Below the pieces are notes generated by a model. The model was not told the DNA's origin. It saw nothing but the letters and a program-made list of their open reading frames with translations, and ran no database searches. From Macrosoma leucophasiata (lineage: Eukaryota > Arthropoda > Insecta > Lepidoptera > Hedylidae), in NCBI GenBank assembly GCA_036365455.1, contig JAWQUS010000007.1, positions 21,158,001 through 21,222,000 of the forward strand: a stretch of 64,000 nucleotides of DNA, written 5' to 3'. A program made the position numbers and the translations under genes. This document shows positions 1-8,875 of this stretch, piece by piece. Each line of letters starts with the position of its first letter. The first letter of the stretch is position 1.

Positions 1-211
1 ATTCAATGGGTTCATCATAGTACATAATTTCTCCGTAAATTGCTTTTTTAAGCTAATTTGATAATATGAATCATATTTAGATATCTGTGAGTACAATACA
101 TTGTAACTATGCTTTCAAGGTCCGTCATTGAGTTAGTTACTCTTCGAAATCTCCAACCATTTCCAACAATTTACAGCTTAATATTCTAACATGTTTTAAA
201 AACGTAAAAAA

Positions 212-526
212 AAACGTAACTTCACGCCTGTAATCCTCGAAGGTGTAGGCAGAGGTAAATACATGCATTCAAGCATACATGCAAACACCCACGATTCGCC
301 GGATACGTTTTGGCCCATGTAACAGGTGGCGAGACTGTTGACATCTCCGGGCATATTACCAAACTTCGAGGTACTGGGAAATTTCCAGAAAATGGAAAAA
401 TTACAATAGAACCAGAGATAAAGGACTTTACACCATTATCTGTAAAAAAAAATCCCCTACCCGGGAATCGAACCCAGGACCTCAGCGTATTAGTAGTGGC
501 CTGCTAGCACTAGGCTACCGAGGCAG
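212..526 (-). repeat. SINE-T1 copy, tRNA-headed SINE
   Basis: Read on the minus strand, the element starts near 526 with CTGCCTCGGTAGCCTAGTG-like sequence, which resembles a tRNA D-arm and pol III A box. It continues to GGTTCGATTCCCGGG, a good B box, near 460. A roughly 230-bp body follows, ending in a T/A-rich tail near 212. A tRNA-like head on a non-tRNA body is the definition of a tRNA-derived SINE, so this is not a functional tRNA gene: there is no closed acceptor stem. The variable-arm region carries a TAG/TAC run. Other copies lie near 17.9, 26.3, 51.5 and 60.5 kb. Confidence 0.72.
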
Positions 527-1116
527 TTTAACGATAAACCGTTTTAGTTTCTTATCAATTGATTTGTTTCGGATATTTCGTTTTAACGGACGCCTACGGT
601 GATAATTGTATTAGTCTCACAGAGTCTCACTCAAAGTGTTACTAATTTGATAAAAAGTTTATTGAAGGAGCGTGATGTTATTCATGTTATGGGTCTGTTT
701 TTCGGTAGAAAGGCTAACATGCCTTAGGCTAGACAGGTTGTGATTACTTCATAGCGAATAGTCTACGGTTGATCGTTGAACCACAGAATAGATAATAGTA
801 ACAGATACAGAAGGTACATATCATAAAAATGGTTAAATGAATCACAATAATTATTATTTTTGAAAAGATGCCATACTATGCAATTGACGTAGGGTTTCAA
901 CGGTTTTATTTTTATGAAGTATCTTTCCTCAAGGTTCGCGCTGTTGTACTAGAAGTTTGTACCGAAAACGCGAATTTTGGCCTGGTTGACTGGAACTGGT
1001 TGGTTCTTCGTTCTGGCGTTCAATCTTTATCAAGCCCTCGCCAACCAAGGGCGTGATAAAGATTTTTAAATGGTTGGGGTGCTAGTATGATAGTAGAAGC
1101 TAGTTTATCACTTCCA
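527..1116. other. No recognisable gene; one stem-loop
   Basis: I see no coding signal or named repeat. The only structure is a stem-loop at 1022-1064: 11-bp outer arms (AATCTTTATCA and its complement) with an inner GCCCT/AGGGC pairing. Short open frames here have no family signature and look like chance. Confidence 0.55.
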
Positions 1117-1337
1117 TCGATACATATAAAAATCAATTGCTGTACGTTAGTCTCGCTTAAACTCAAGAACGCTTAGACCGATTTGGCTAATTTTGGTTAT
1201 GAATTATTTTTGGTAGTCCAGAAAAGGTTTAAAAGGTGAGAAATATGAAGAAATTGTAAGGAAAATAGTAAAAACAATAATTTAATTATCTCATACAAAT
1301 AGTCCGTATCTATCAAATCTTTGACACGAGGCAATAC
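1117..1337 (+). mobile_element. Hel-2 Helitron, 5' part
   Basis: The element starts with TC after an A, and the motif AAAAATCAATTGC follows within 25 bp, as in the copies at 34611 and 62795. The internal phrase ending GGCAATAC stops exactly where MITE-1 begins. The normal Helitron end (GGGTCAGCTAG then T) is missing here but appears at 5981-6009 directly after another MITE-1 fragment. Hel-2 copies have no TIR and no target duplication, as expected for Helitrons; no RepHel coding sequence is present. Confidence 0.6.
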
Positions 1338-1424
1338 CATAGAGCAACGCGGGCCACCGGTCGCGGCGGACCGGAGGGGAGTAGCCATACGCAGGCTTTC
1401 CCCTCTGTCAAAGTACAAGATTAA
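1338..1424 (-). mobile_element. MITE-1 fragment (hAT-like)
   Basis: This holds one complete terminal inverted repeat of the MITE-1 family (CATAGAGCAAC start, GC-rich middle, GGAGGGGAGTAGCC) plus about 35 bp of interior ending near CAAAGTACAAG. The other end is absent. The preceding 8 bp GGCAATAC (1330-1337) recurs right after the MITE-1 fragment that ends at 5980, so the two fragments look like halves of one insertion. The family is non-autonomous, about 290-320 bp, with TIRs of about 50 bp. Confidence 0.65.
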
Positions 1425-2007
1425 ATGCTTTAAAAAATCCTGTGCGTATAATAAAACTAGTTGCAGCTGGACTGCTCATTAGACTAAATCTAGTTATGCG
1501 ACTGAACGGACGTCCAAAAAAATGCTGATTTGCTGTGTTGTTTACTGTAAAAAGAGATCTAACACATTTAGCTTAAGGTATAAAAATGCCATAATATCGG
1601 TCGTGTTGTTTCGGACTGATATAAACAACACAGTCGGACGCAATGTTTGGTATGCCTTATACGATACGGGGATCGGTCGAGCGACTGATCCGAGTCCGTT
1701 TCCGAGAAGCCGCTGTCGCCGGTGCCGCTTATCGATAGTGTTGTAGTCGGTTTGTGGATAGTTATCGATAAATATTGCTGTGTAGTGCTATTGATTAAAA
1801 GTTACTTTGGGCAGTTTTTGGATATAAATTTAGGTAAATTTTTGGATCATAAACACTTTTGGTTACTTAAAAAAAATCTGGTTTACGTTAATGCTTCTCT
1901 CTACATGATATTGTATAGACGCATTGATGGCCATCGGAGATGAAAGCACATAGGCTGCTAGTATTGCGAACACGTGACAGAGTCACATGTAACTGACCGA
2001 GCGAAAA
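1425..2007. other. Unassigned spacer with a weak THAP-like start
   Basis: Mostly featureless. A 74-codon frame at 1522-1746 begins MLICCVVYCKKRSN. The C-x3/4-C-K pattern near the N-terminus resembles the first half of a THAP zinc-binding domain, and a clearer example lies at 49466. No downstream C-x2-H part is visible, so this is at best a decayed fragment, perhaps of a P-element-like or other THAP-bearing transposon. The THAP reading is low confidence. Confidence 0.3.
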
Positions 2008-2083
2008 TCTAAACTAATAATATAAACCTGAAGAGTTTGTTTGAACGCGCTAATCTCAGACTCTTCTGGTATTTTTGAAAAAA
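2008..2083 (+). mobile_element. Hel-1 Helitron, 5' end fragment
   Basis: The sequence begins A then TCTAAACTAATAATATAA, matching the 5' terminus of the intact Hel-1 copy at 13697-14049 (there on the minus strand), and continues with GAGTTTGTTTGAACGCGC. It runs directly into the ACC-rich tract and has no 3' terminus of its own. Confidence 0.6.
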
Positions 2084-2272
2084 TCCACCACCACCACCAC
2101 CGTCACCACGACCGCCACCACCATCACCATCACCGCCGCTACCAATGCCACCAACGCCATTAACGCCACCACCACCACTTCCACCAACGCTATCAATGCC
2201 AGCCACTAACGCCACTAACGCCACTAACACCACCAACGCTTCCAACGCCACCAATGCCACTAACGACCACAA
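2084..2272 (+). repeat. ACC/GCC-rich low-complexity tract
   Basis: A degenerate trinucleotide-type tract of ACC, GCC, ACG and AAC units with few T-rich interruptions. It is open in two frames (Gly/Val-rich on the minus strand, Pro/Thr/Asn-rich on the plus strand) purely because of the repeat. It sits between two Hel-1 pieces in opposite orientations. Helitrons are known to carry microsatellites, so it may be an expanded internal repeat. Confidence 0.75.
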
Positions 2273-2275
2273 ACA

Positions 2276-2447
2276 TAATGCATCGCATAACGATTTTTGT
2301 GTAACTTTCACCATTTATGCACGCAAGGAAAGCTCAAAATTTACTGCTCCTCTCTTATTCATCTTAGCGTGATGTTTATAGCCTTCCTTAGATAAATGGA
2401 ATATCTTACACTAAAAGAATTTTAAAAATCGATACAGTCTTTTTATT
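2276..2447 (-). mobile_element. Hel-1 Helitron fragment
   Basis: Shares the phrases TTAGCGTGATG, GATAAATGGAAT and the TAACACT-like AAAGAATTTT block with the Hel-1 copies at 3258-3535 and 29366-29556. It is interrupted by the SINE-A insertion at 2448; its continuation (GTAGTTCCTGAGATGCGCG) resumes at 2708-2741. Confidence 0.6.
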
Positions 2448-2707
2448 GCTGGTAGAGCTCCAGTGACGGAGCTCGTGGGCGTAGGCACCACGGCATTACT
2501 TAATATACTTGCCGCTAAATGGTAGTGTTCAGCACTATCGTGTTCCGGTCAGTACGGCCCTGTAATTACCATCACATAGGCATAACGTGGCAACGCATCT
2601 GAATTTTGACCTCTGGTCATTGTGTGGGTGTCTACAAGCTGCAGTCATCACTTAACATCAATGTGAACTGCATGCTTGTGTACCACTTTTATTAAGTACA
2701 TAAAAAA
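2448..2707 (+). mobile_element. SINE-A copy (moderately diverged)
   Basis: First copy of the most abundant family in the window. Full copies are about 285-295 bp. They start near ACTGGTGGTAGAGCTCC, have a central AATGGTAGTGTTCAGCAC block, a GCAGTCATCACTTAACATC block, and end TTTGCCACTT, ACATAAAAAAA. The terminal A-run and the lack of coding capacity or TIRs indicate a non-autonomous retroposon. GGTAGAGC resembles a tRNA D-arm and GTTCCGGTC resembles a pol III B box, but this is weak. This copy lacks part of the middle and is inserted in a Hel-1 fragment. Confidence 0.75.
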
Positions 2708-2741
2708 GTAGTTCCTGAGATGCGCGTTCAAAAAACAATCG

Positions 2742-2949
2742 AATGGTAGTGTTCAGCACTATCGTGTTCGGGTCTGGTGGTAATGTACGGCTCTGTTATT
2801 TCCGGCACAGAGGCATAACACCTTAGGCCTTAGGAGTGGTAACTTATACCTATGTATTTTGACCTCTAGTCTTTGTGTGAGTAGACTGTAGTCATTACTT
2901 AACATCAATGTGTACTGCATGCTTCTTTGCCACTTAATTACAAAAAAAA
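2742..2949 (+). mobile_element. SINE-A copy, 5'-truncated
   Basis: Begins inside the family at AATGGTAGTGTTCAGCAC and runs to the A-rich tail near 2949. 5' truncation with an intact tail is the usual result of incomplete target-primed reverse transcription. Confidence 0.75.
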
Positions 2950-3257
2950 TTCTTCAATTTTCCACCGCCCTGCCCCTCATGACTGCTGGCCGCCTTTGTA
3001 CATTGTGCTCAATCATTATTTTGCTGTGATTAGAGTTATTTTAAAACTACGATATCTCCCAAGATATTGATTTGAATCGAATGCAGGGCATTATCGTTTT
3101 AAATTAAATACTTGTGATGAATAACATATTTATTTTGATAAGGATTAATGTCGTGTTTATAAAAACACCTTCGCAAATAATGCATTATTTTGGAACAACT
3201 TTGGTTAGCATAAAAAAGTTTCAAAAAAGTCGCGGACTTTTGTTTAGAACTTTTGAA
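2950..3257. other. Unassigned AT-rich spacer
   Basis: No motif recognised. The interval could be interior sequence of the Hel-1 element that follows, since the boundary on this side is not clear. Confidence 0.4.
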
Positions 3258-3535
3258 GGGAAAAAACCAATAATACATGATTTTTGTGAAACTTTTACCG
3301 TTTACGCAGCGCACGCAGTGGAAGCTCTCAATAGGAAAAAAAATCCCTCGATTTTGAAACATTCTTCTTTGGTGCTCCGTTCCTATTGGTCTTAGCGTGA
3401 TTATATATAAAACCTAAACCCTTTCTCGATAAATGGAATGTCTAACACTGAAAGAATTTTTCAAATCGGATCAGTAGTTTCGAGATTAGCGCGTTCAAAC
3501 AAACAAACTCTTCAGCTTTATAATATTAGTTTAGA
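3258..3535 (-). mobile_element. Hel-1 Helitron, 3'-truncated
   Basis: Read on the minus strand, it starts TCTAAACTAATATTATAA at 3535, with the next plus-strand base a T, matching the A/T insertion flanks of intact copies. It continues with AAGCTGAAGAGTTTG and GAACGCGCTAATCTC. The CTAG terminus cannot be found, so the 3' part is missing or diverged. Confidence 0.65.
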
Positions 3536-3667
3536 TAATTAGTTAAAATATTATAATATAATACTTACGCGCGTAAATAAATTGTAAATATTTAAATTTT
3601 TAACTATTTATTGCAGATTTCTGAAAGATACAAAAAGAGAAACGTAGAAAACATTTTGTAATATAAT

Positions 3668-3916
3668 ATAAAATAACCTAGGTTCTCACAAGAGATAGTG
3701 TCATTTGTTTGATTAATTTCAAGGCCTCCGACTTTCAAGTGTTGTCATTTTGCCTCAAGAGTTTATAGCTCACAAGCCCGGCGTCCATAGATAAGTGACA
3801 CACATATAAACATACACAACATAGATAAACATATACATAAGAACCGTCAGTTTTAATATGTTTATAAACTGAAAATTCCGTGACCTGCTACGTAGTCCGG
3901 TCAATTTAGACATTAG
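3668..3916. repeat. Direct repeat R1 flanking mariner
   Basis: A 249-bp block nearly identical to 5138-5387 in the same orientation. By eye it differs by one substitution (TATACATAA versus TACACATAA) and one single-base indel. It starts near TAAAATAACCTAGG and ends at TTAGACATTAG. It lacks TG...CA ends, so it is not an obvious LTR, and it is not found elsewhere in the window. Confidence 0.85.
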
Positions 3917-5138
3917 TATTTGTATCTGGCTGGTTTTGGTCTCATTGAAAGTTAACATTTTAAAGAACATAATTCCAAATTCAAATTACGCAAATGTGTG
4001 ATTTTCATTTGTTTTTCGTACTGTCAAGATGAGTGAATCTAATGAAGAAATTCGATACATTTTAAAATTTTACTATAAAAAAGGTAAAAATGCAACGTAA
4101 GCCGCGAAAAAAATTTGCGATGTTTATGGACCTAGTGCAGTGTCTGTGAGAGTAGCACAAATTTGGTTTAAGCGTTTTCAATCCGGAAATTTTGATGTCA
4201 AAGATGCTCCTCGCTCTGGTCGCCTTATTACGGATACAATGGATGCCATTTTAGAAAAGTGGAGCAAGATCGACATATCGGTAGTTACGACGTACCTGAA
4301 GAACTGAGAATAGATCACAAAACAGTTTTGGCGCATTTGAAAAAATCTGGGTACAAAAAAAAGCTCGATATTTGGGTACCTCACGAGCTCACTGAAAGAA
4401 ACCTAATGAACCGTGTACTGATTTGTGATTCTTTATTACGACGTAATGAAACCGAATCATTTTTGAAGAAGCTGATAACTGGTGATGAGAAATGGATCAC
4501 GTACGACAAGAACGTGCGAAAAAGGTCGTGGTCAAAGGCCGGTCAGGCTTCACAGACTGTGGCGAAACCCGGGTTAACTCGCAATAAGGTGATAAGGTGA
4601 TGTTATGTGTGTGGTGGGATTGGAAGGGCATTATTCATTATGAGCTATTACCACCAGGCAGGTCTATCGATTCTGAACTCTACTGCGAACAACTGATGAG
4701 ATTAAAGCAAAAAGTTGAGAGAAAGCGGCCGGAATTGATCAACAGAAGGGGTGTGGTGTTTCATCATGATAACGCTAGACCTCACACATCTATAGCCACT
4801 CAGCAAAAATTAAGAGAGTTTGGCTGGGAGGTGTTAATGCATCCGCCGTATAGTCGTGACCTTGCACCTTCAGATTTCCACCTGTTTCGGTCTCTTCAGA
4901 ATTCTTTATGCAATGTTAGGTTAACATCACGAGAGGACTGCCAAATCCACTTGTCGCGGTATTTTGATGAGAAGTCCCAAAATTATTATAGCAATGGGAT
5001 CATGTCCCTACCTACAAGATGGCAAAAGGTTATCGAACAAAATGGTACATACATACTTTAGTTAAATTTAAATAAACTATATTAAAAAATGTTTTGAACT
5101 ATCTTAAAAAATGCGAAGAAACTTTTTCTCCAACCTAA
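3917..5138 (+). mobile_element. Mariner element, left end missing
   Basis: The right terminal inverted repeat is visible at about 5109-5138; on the minus strand it reads TTAGGTTGGAGAAAAAGTTT, followed by TA as target site. No matching left repeat exists: at 3916/3917 the direct repeat R1 joins mariner 5'-leader sequence about 112 bp before the ATG. The element is therefore dead both in its gene and in its left end. Confidence 0.85.
4029..5061 (+). pseudogene. Broken mariner transposase
   Basis: Encodes a mariner-family DDE transposase, which would cut and paste an element at TA sites in the nucleus. The natural start is ATG 4029 (MSESNEEIRYILKFYY). A helix-turn-helix-like N-terminal region follows (VAQIWFKRFQSGNFDVKD), then the WVPHEL motif, first catalytic D in TGDEKW (about 4484), second in HHDNARPH, and third in APSD with 34 residues between, the D34D signature. 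It is disabled three times: in-frame TAA at 4098-4100, a one-base deletion near 4257, and an 8-bp tandem duplication near 4583-4598. The usual P in YSPDLAPSD is R. Full length would be about 345 residues, normal for mariner. Confidence 0.95.
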
Positions 5139-5387
5139 TAAAATAACCTAGGTTCTCACAAGAGATAGTGTCATTTGTTTGATTAATTTCAAGGCCTCCG
5201 ACTTTCAAGTGTTGTCATTTTGCCTCAAGAGTTTATAGCTCACAAGCCCGGCGTCCATAGATAAGTGACACACATATAAACATACACAACATAGATAAAC
5301 ATACACATAAGAACCGTCAGTTTTAATAATGTTTATAAACTGAAAATTCCGTGACCTGCTACGTAGTCCGGTCAATTTAGACATTAG
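5139..5387. repeat. Direct repeat R2 flanking mariner
   Basis: Second copy of the R1 block, starting directly after the TA that follows the mariner right inverted repeat. Sequence after 5387 differs from that after 3916, so the block has definite ends on both sides rather than being part of a longer tandem array. Confidence 0.85.
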
Positions 5388-5784
5388 AAATTCGAAGTTA
5401 CATGAAGTCCCAACAAGCTGAATTTCAGTGAAATTGTTCAAAACATAATTATAAACAATGTCTAGAAGTTCCCCCATCATTCCCGTGTATGGAAAAAAAA
5501 TATTTAAGGTCAAAGGTAAAAAAAATGAGTTTTTCGCGATTTTCAGCAAAACGGTAAGTTTTATCAAAAAATACTTCAGGCAAAAATTGTAGACCATAAA
5601 ATTATCTAAAAAAAATGTATCAATACTTTTTTTCTTATGAGCCACCGTTTCTGAGATATAACGATTCAAAAAGTTATAAAAGTTGTTATCGTCATAATAT
5701 GCACATCGTCGCAACTATGATTTTTAGGACTTGTCGATGTAGTTGCATCATTCTTTACACTATTATGACACGGAATGATTACAT
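5388..5784. other. Unassigned spacer right of R2
   Basis: No recognised repeat or gene. A long open frame on the minus strand through here extends into R2 and has low-complexity Phe/Leu/Asn composition typical of AT-rich noncoding sequence. Confidence 0.45.
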
Positions 5785-5980
5785 GTGTGTGTGAATTTGT
5801 TGGTGTGTTTTGTTAAAGTCAAGGTGTGATTTTCGTAGTAACAGACGATTTTTGTAGTGTGTGAATTTAAGAAAGTGTGTGTTCCCTCCGCAAAAAATGG
5901 CAGACTATTTTGCTTCGGTAAAACACGCTATGGCTACTCCCCTCCGGTCCGCCGCGACCGGTGGCCCGCGTTGCTCTATG
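5785..5980 (-). mobile_element. MITE-1 fragment, complementary half
   Basis: Contains the half of MITE-1 missing from 1338-1424: the TTGTTAAAGTCAAGGTGTGA interior, the CGCAAAAAATGGCAGAC block and the terminal repeat ending GTTGCTCTATG at 5980. It is followed by GGCAATAC, the same 8 bp that precede the fragment at 1338. Confidence 0.7.
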
Positions 5981-6009
5981 GGCAATACAAAGTCTGTCGG
6001 GTCAGCTAG
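5981..6009 (+). mobile_element. Hel-2 Helitron, 3' terminus
   Basis: GGCAATACAAAGTCTGTCGG then GTCAGCTAG, followed by T: the 3' end of the Hel-2 family with its CTAG|T junction. It follows the MITE-1 fragment directly and matches the end missing from the Helitron at 1117-1337. Confidence 0.65.
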
Positions 6010-6213
6010 TTACTTTAAAATAAATATAACTACGTTAAGAAAAACCGACTTCAAAACTGAAAAGTAAAAAATAATAAAGATTGAATTGTAATTATATACC
6101 ACCTATTATTTATATGTGCTATTTACTAATAGGTTTGATGTCGGTGCCAAGCCTTAAGCAAATAATTATATTTTAATCACTAAAATATGAATACGAGCAA
6201 ATTAATACACTGA

Positions 6214-6318
6214 ACAAAACGTAACCGGCGAATCGTGGGTGTTTGCATGTATGCTTGAATTTATGCATTTCTCCTATGCCTATCCCTTCGGGGACTACAG
6301 GCGTGAAGTTACGTTTTA
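6214..6318 (+). mobile_element. SINE-T1 3' fragment in FB-1 loop
   Basis: Matches the 3' half of SINE-T1: CCGGCGAATCGTGGGTGTTT through GGCGTGAAGTTACGTTTT. The tRNA-like head is absent. It interrupts the FB-1 sequence, which is continuous in the second copy near 34370-34385. Confidence 0.65.
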
Positions 6319-6786
6319 ATACAATGAAATGCCTTGGGATTTTGGCTTGGCACCGACTTCAAACCTATTGGTATATAGCACATATAAATAAAAGGTCGTA
6401 CATAATTACAATTAAATCTTTATTATTTTTTACTTTTCAGTTTTGAAGTCGGTTTTTCTTAACGTAGTTATATTTATTTAAGACTTTTCTCGTAGTTTAT
6501 TGTTGCATTGTCAATTAGATTAATGTTAAGATCTGTTAAATTTGTAAAATCTGACTCTTTTAGCTTCGTGACAATTAGATACCTAATTTAAATTGTTTAA
6601 GTGTGTCGATACAAAATTATAACACGACTATACAAAATCAATGAAAAAAAAAAATTTACGAAGGAGTAAATAAGCTGTGTTGTGTCGTCGATGAGTAAAT
6701 GTGTCATTGTCACTTGTTGTCATCTTGTTGTCATGCGCATTAGGACTATCTAGGACGTCAGTGGATTCAACGCACTGTATGACTAT

Positions 6787-7078
6787 ATTTACTGGTGGTA
6801 GAGCTCCAGTGAGCTCGCGGGCGTAGGCACCACCGCATTACCTAATATACTTGCCGATAAATGGTAGTGTTTAGCACTATCGTGTTCCGGTCAGGTGGTA
6901 ATGTACGGCCCTGTAATTTCCGGCACAGAGGCATAACACCTTAGGCCTCAGGAGTGGTAACGCATCTGCATTTTGACTACGGTCTTTGTGTGGGTGTCTA
7001 TAATAGGCTGCAGTCATCACTTAACATCAATGTGAACTGCATGCTTGTTTGCCACTTCCTTTAAATAAAAATAAAAAA
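6787..7078 (+). mobile_element. SINE-A copy with a paralogous empty site
   Basis: Near full length, with only a 4-bp loss in the GACGGAG segment. Because it lies in FB-1 copy 1, the uninterrupted site can be read in FB-1 copy 2 (about 33796-33834, minus strand): CGCACTGTAAGACAACTCG there, against CGCACTGTATGAC, SINE, TGACAACTCG here. This shows a short ATGAC-like duplication and confirms that the family moves as a unit. Confidence 0.85.
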
Positions 7079-7325
7079 TGACAACTCGCCGTCTATTCTT
7101 ATTCCTTTAGTCTGAGGTGAAAGTAAGTAAAAACAGCTCATAAAATAAAAACTAATGGGCCTATCTGAATCAAATTTTTATGGGAACAATTCGAAACTAT
7201 TCCGCATCAAACAAAACAAGAATAACGTAAATCGGTCCAGAAATCTCGGCGAAATTCGCGTACATACATAAAAAAAATACCGGCCGAATTGAGACCTTTT
7301 CGTTTTTTGAACTCGGTTAAAAAAA

Positions 7326-7675
7326 GTTAGAATTAACTCTGACTTAGCATGTTATATGTGTTAATACACAAGTATTGTGGAGACGACAATCTGTCACAAA
7401 GGCGGGATGTTAGTTGACTCGTGTGACAGCTGTTAGACATAATGGCGGACTGGAATAGATCCAAATCCTGGTAACCCATTGAACGGAACGTAGCTTTTTA
7501 AATTTAAACATTGAGGAAAAGGAAAAAGATCATTGAGGTGAACTCGATCACTTTTTGTAGGTTAAGTGGTTTTTAATCGTGAATTTGAAATAGATAGGTA
7601 CTCATTTAGTTTGGATACTGGAAATGTAAGTATAGAAATTAGGTAGATCGGCAACCCATTTTATTAACCTGTGAG
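7326..7675. other. No recognisable feature
   Basis: AT-rich sequence between FB-1 and a MITE-1. No repeat shared with the rest of the window was noticed and no coding signal was seen. Confidence 0.5.
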
Positions 7676-7993
7676 CATAGAGCAACTCGGCCCACCGGTC
7701 GCGGCGGACCGGAGGGGAGTAGCCATAGCGTTTATTACTGATGCAAAACAGTCTGTAATTTTTTGTGGGGGGATATATATACGTGTGACACACACTCACA
7801 CTACAAAAATCGTCTATTACTACAAAACTCACACATTGACTTTAACAAAATACATAAACAATTTCACGCACACATCTAAATATTTGGGCGACAGGTATAG
7901 TATCATTGGGTCTTGTACTTTGACAGAGGGGAAAGCCTGCATATAGCTACTCCCCTCCGGTCCGCCGCGGCCGGTGGCCCGTGTTGCTCTATG
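7676..7993 (+). mobile_element. MITE-1, full length
   Basis: A complete element of 318 bp, CATAGAGCAAC to GTTGCTCTATG, with inverted ends of about 50 bp. The flanking 8 bp are CCTGTGAG and GCTGAGAG, which agree at 6 of 8 positions and fit an aged 8-bp duplication. The interior includes GTGACACACA and a run around CCTTGACTTTAACAAAATAC. The matching hAT transposase is not in the window. Confidence 0.8.
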
Positions 7994-8019
7994 GCTGAGA
8001 GTGCAGTTTAATAACATTA

Positions 8020-8337
8020 TCTATACATCTATACAAATAAATACAATTGGAGTGTCTGTTTGTAATATTAAAATAACCGATTTTTACTTAATGCAAATGT
8101 TTGTATACACGGTACATATACCAAAATATTTTTTTAACAATTTTTGTCTGTCTGTCTGTCTGTTTGGTCCTGCTAATCTCGGGACCGATTTTGACGGGAC
8201 TTCGCCTGGCAGAAATCTTATGTAATAAGGCGTAACTTAGGCTACTTTTATACTAGCTGCGCCCACGACTTCGTTCGGGAAGGTACTGAAAAATTATACA
8301 TACTCACGGGGACGAAGTCGCGGGTAGGTACAGCTAG
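8020..8337 (+). mobile_element. Hel-3 Helitron, apparently intact
   Basis: The 318-bp element starts TCTATACATC after A and ends CAGCTAG before T, the canonical Helitron insertion between A and T. About 20 bp before the end, ACGGGGACGAAGTCGCGGG can fold into the 3' hairpin expected for Helitrons. An internal ACTAGCTGCGCCC... ACTTCG (8253-8280) is an inverted match to the terminus. A CTGT microsatellite lies at 8145-8163. Non-autonomous. Confidence 0.7.
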
Positions 8338-8351
8338 TAATATAAAAAAGT

Positions 8352-8509
8352 ACTGGTGGTAGAGTTCCAGTGCAGTGGGACTCAAGGGTGTAGGTGCGCT
8401 TTACCTAATCTGTCTGCCGGCAAATGGTAGTGTTTAGCACTATCGTGTTCCGGTTAGATGCAAATTTATGGCTCCGTAGTAACTATCACAGAGACGTAAC
8501 AACTAATAA
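8352..8509 (+). mobile_element. SINE-A copy, old, 5' part
   Basis: A diverged head (ACTGGTGGTAGAGTTCCAGTG) and AATGGTAGTGTTTAGCAC block. The copy is broken at about 8510 and resumes at 8876, so roughly 366 bp has entered it. Confidence 0.65.
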
Positions 8510-8589
8510 GTTGGAATCCCACTGCAGAATCATTTCGTTCATCCTAAGCAGCAAACCTAATGTTTACGCATATTTATAATCTAGAGAAT

Positions 8590-8755
8590 TCTAGTGGCCA
8601 TACACGCACTGGACCAGCGTGGTGGACTATGGCACAAACCCCCGAATTATGACTAGTACAACAACAAACATTTGCGAAAGATCGCGACAGGTGGAAAACA
8701 TTAGGGGAGGCTTTTCCCCAGCATTGGGAAAGGTGAGGCTATATAAAAAAAAATA
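8590..8755 (+). mobile_element. RTE-like LINE 3' fragment (LINE-2)
   Basis: Contains CGAAAGATCGCGACAGGTGG and TTAGGGGAGGCTTTT, nearly identical to the 3' coding end of the LINE at 56975-57420. It would encode DRDRWK-LGEAF-like residues in that element. It also has GGACCAGCGTGGTGGACTAT, a phrase I associate with lepidopteran RTE tails. It lies inside the old SINE-A copy and ends in an A-rich run. Confidence 0.65.
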
Positions 8756-8875
8756 TTTTGATAGGCCACCTAGTAAATATGTATTCTTTAGATTAGAAAT
8801 ATACGTAAAAACTAGGTTAGCAGCATATCTGGATGAACGAAACAATTTTGCAGTGGCATCATAACCTATAATGTC

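Larger units (their letters stand above)
6018..7325 (+). mobile_element. Foldback element FB-1, copy 1
   Basis: Two 136-bp inverted arms (6018-6153 and 6344-6479) pair over most of their length. Each carries the phrases ACCGACTTCAAAACTGAAAA and AATAGGTTTGAAGTCGGTGC (or close variants). A single-copy body follows to about 7325, ending TTTTTTGAACTCGGTT. A second copy lies at 33545-34385 on the other strand. There is no coding capacity. The loop holds a SINE-T1 fragment and the body holds a SINE-A. The class is unknown; it is probably a non-autonomous DNA element. Confidence 0.6.

Noticed and set aside
2009..2314. Gly/Val-rich 101-residue frame on the minus strand
   Set aside because: It is the ACC/GCC low-complexity tract read in frame; the opposite strand is open too, which is a repeat artefact.
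3668..3916. R1/R2 as LTRs of a retrotransposon
   Set aside because: No TG..CA ends, no primer-binding site or polypurine tract, and the interior is a mariner, not gag-pol.
5205..5714. 169-codon frame on the minus strand
   Set aside because: Covers direct repeat R2 and AT-rich spacer; the R1 copy breaks the frame early and composition is Phe/Leu/Asn-rich.
6018..6479. FB-1 arms as a tandem CRISPR-like or satellite array
   Set aside because: Only two arms, inverted rather than direct, with a retroposon scrap in the loop.
7676..7993. Short open frames inside MITE-1 copies (also at 13131, 20175, 37866, 63594)
   Set aside because: They recur because the element recurs, differ in frame between copies and are broken by small indels, so they are not selected coding sequence.
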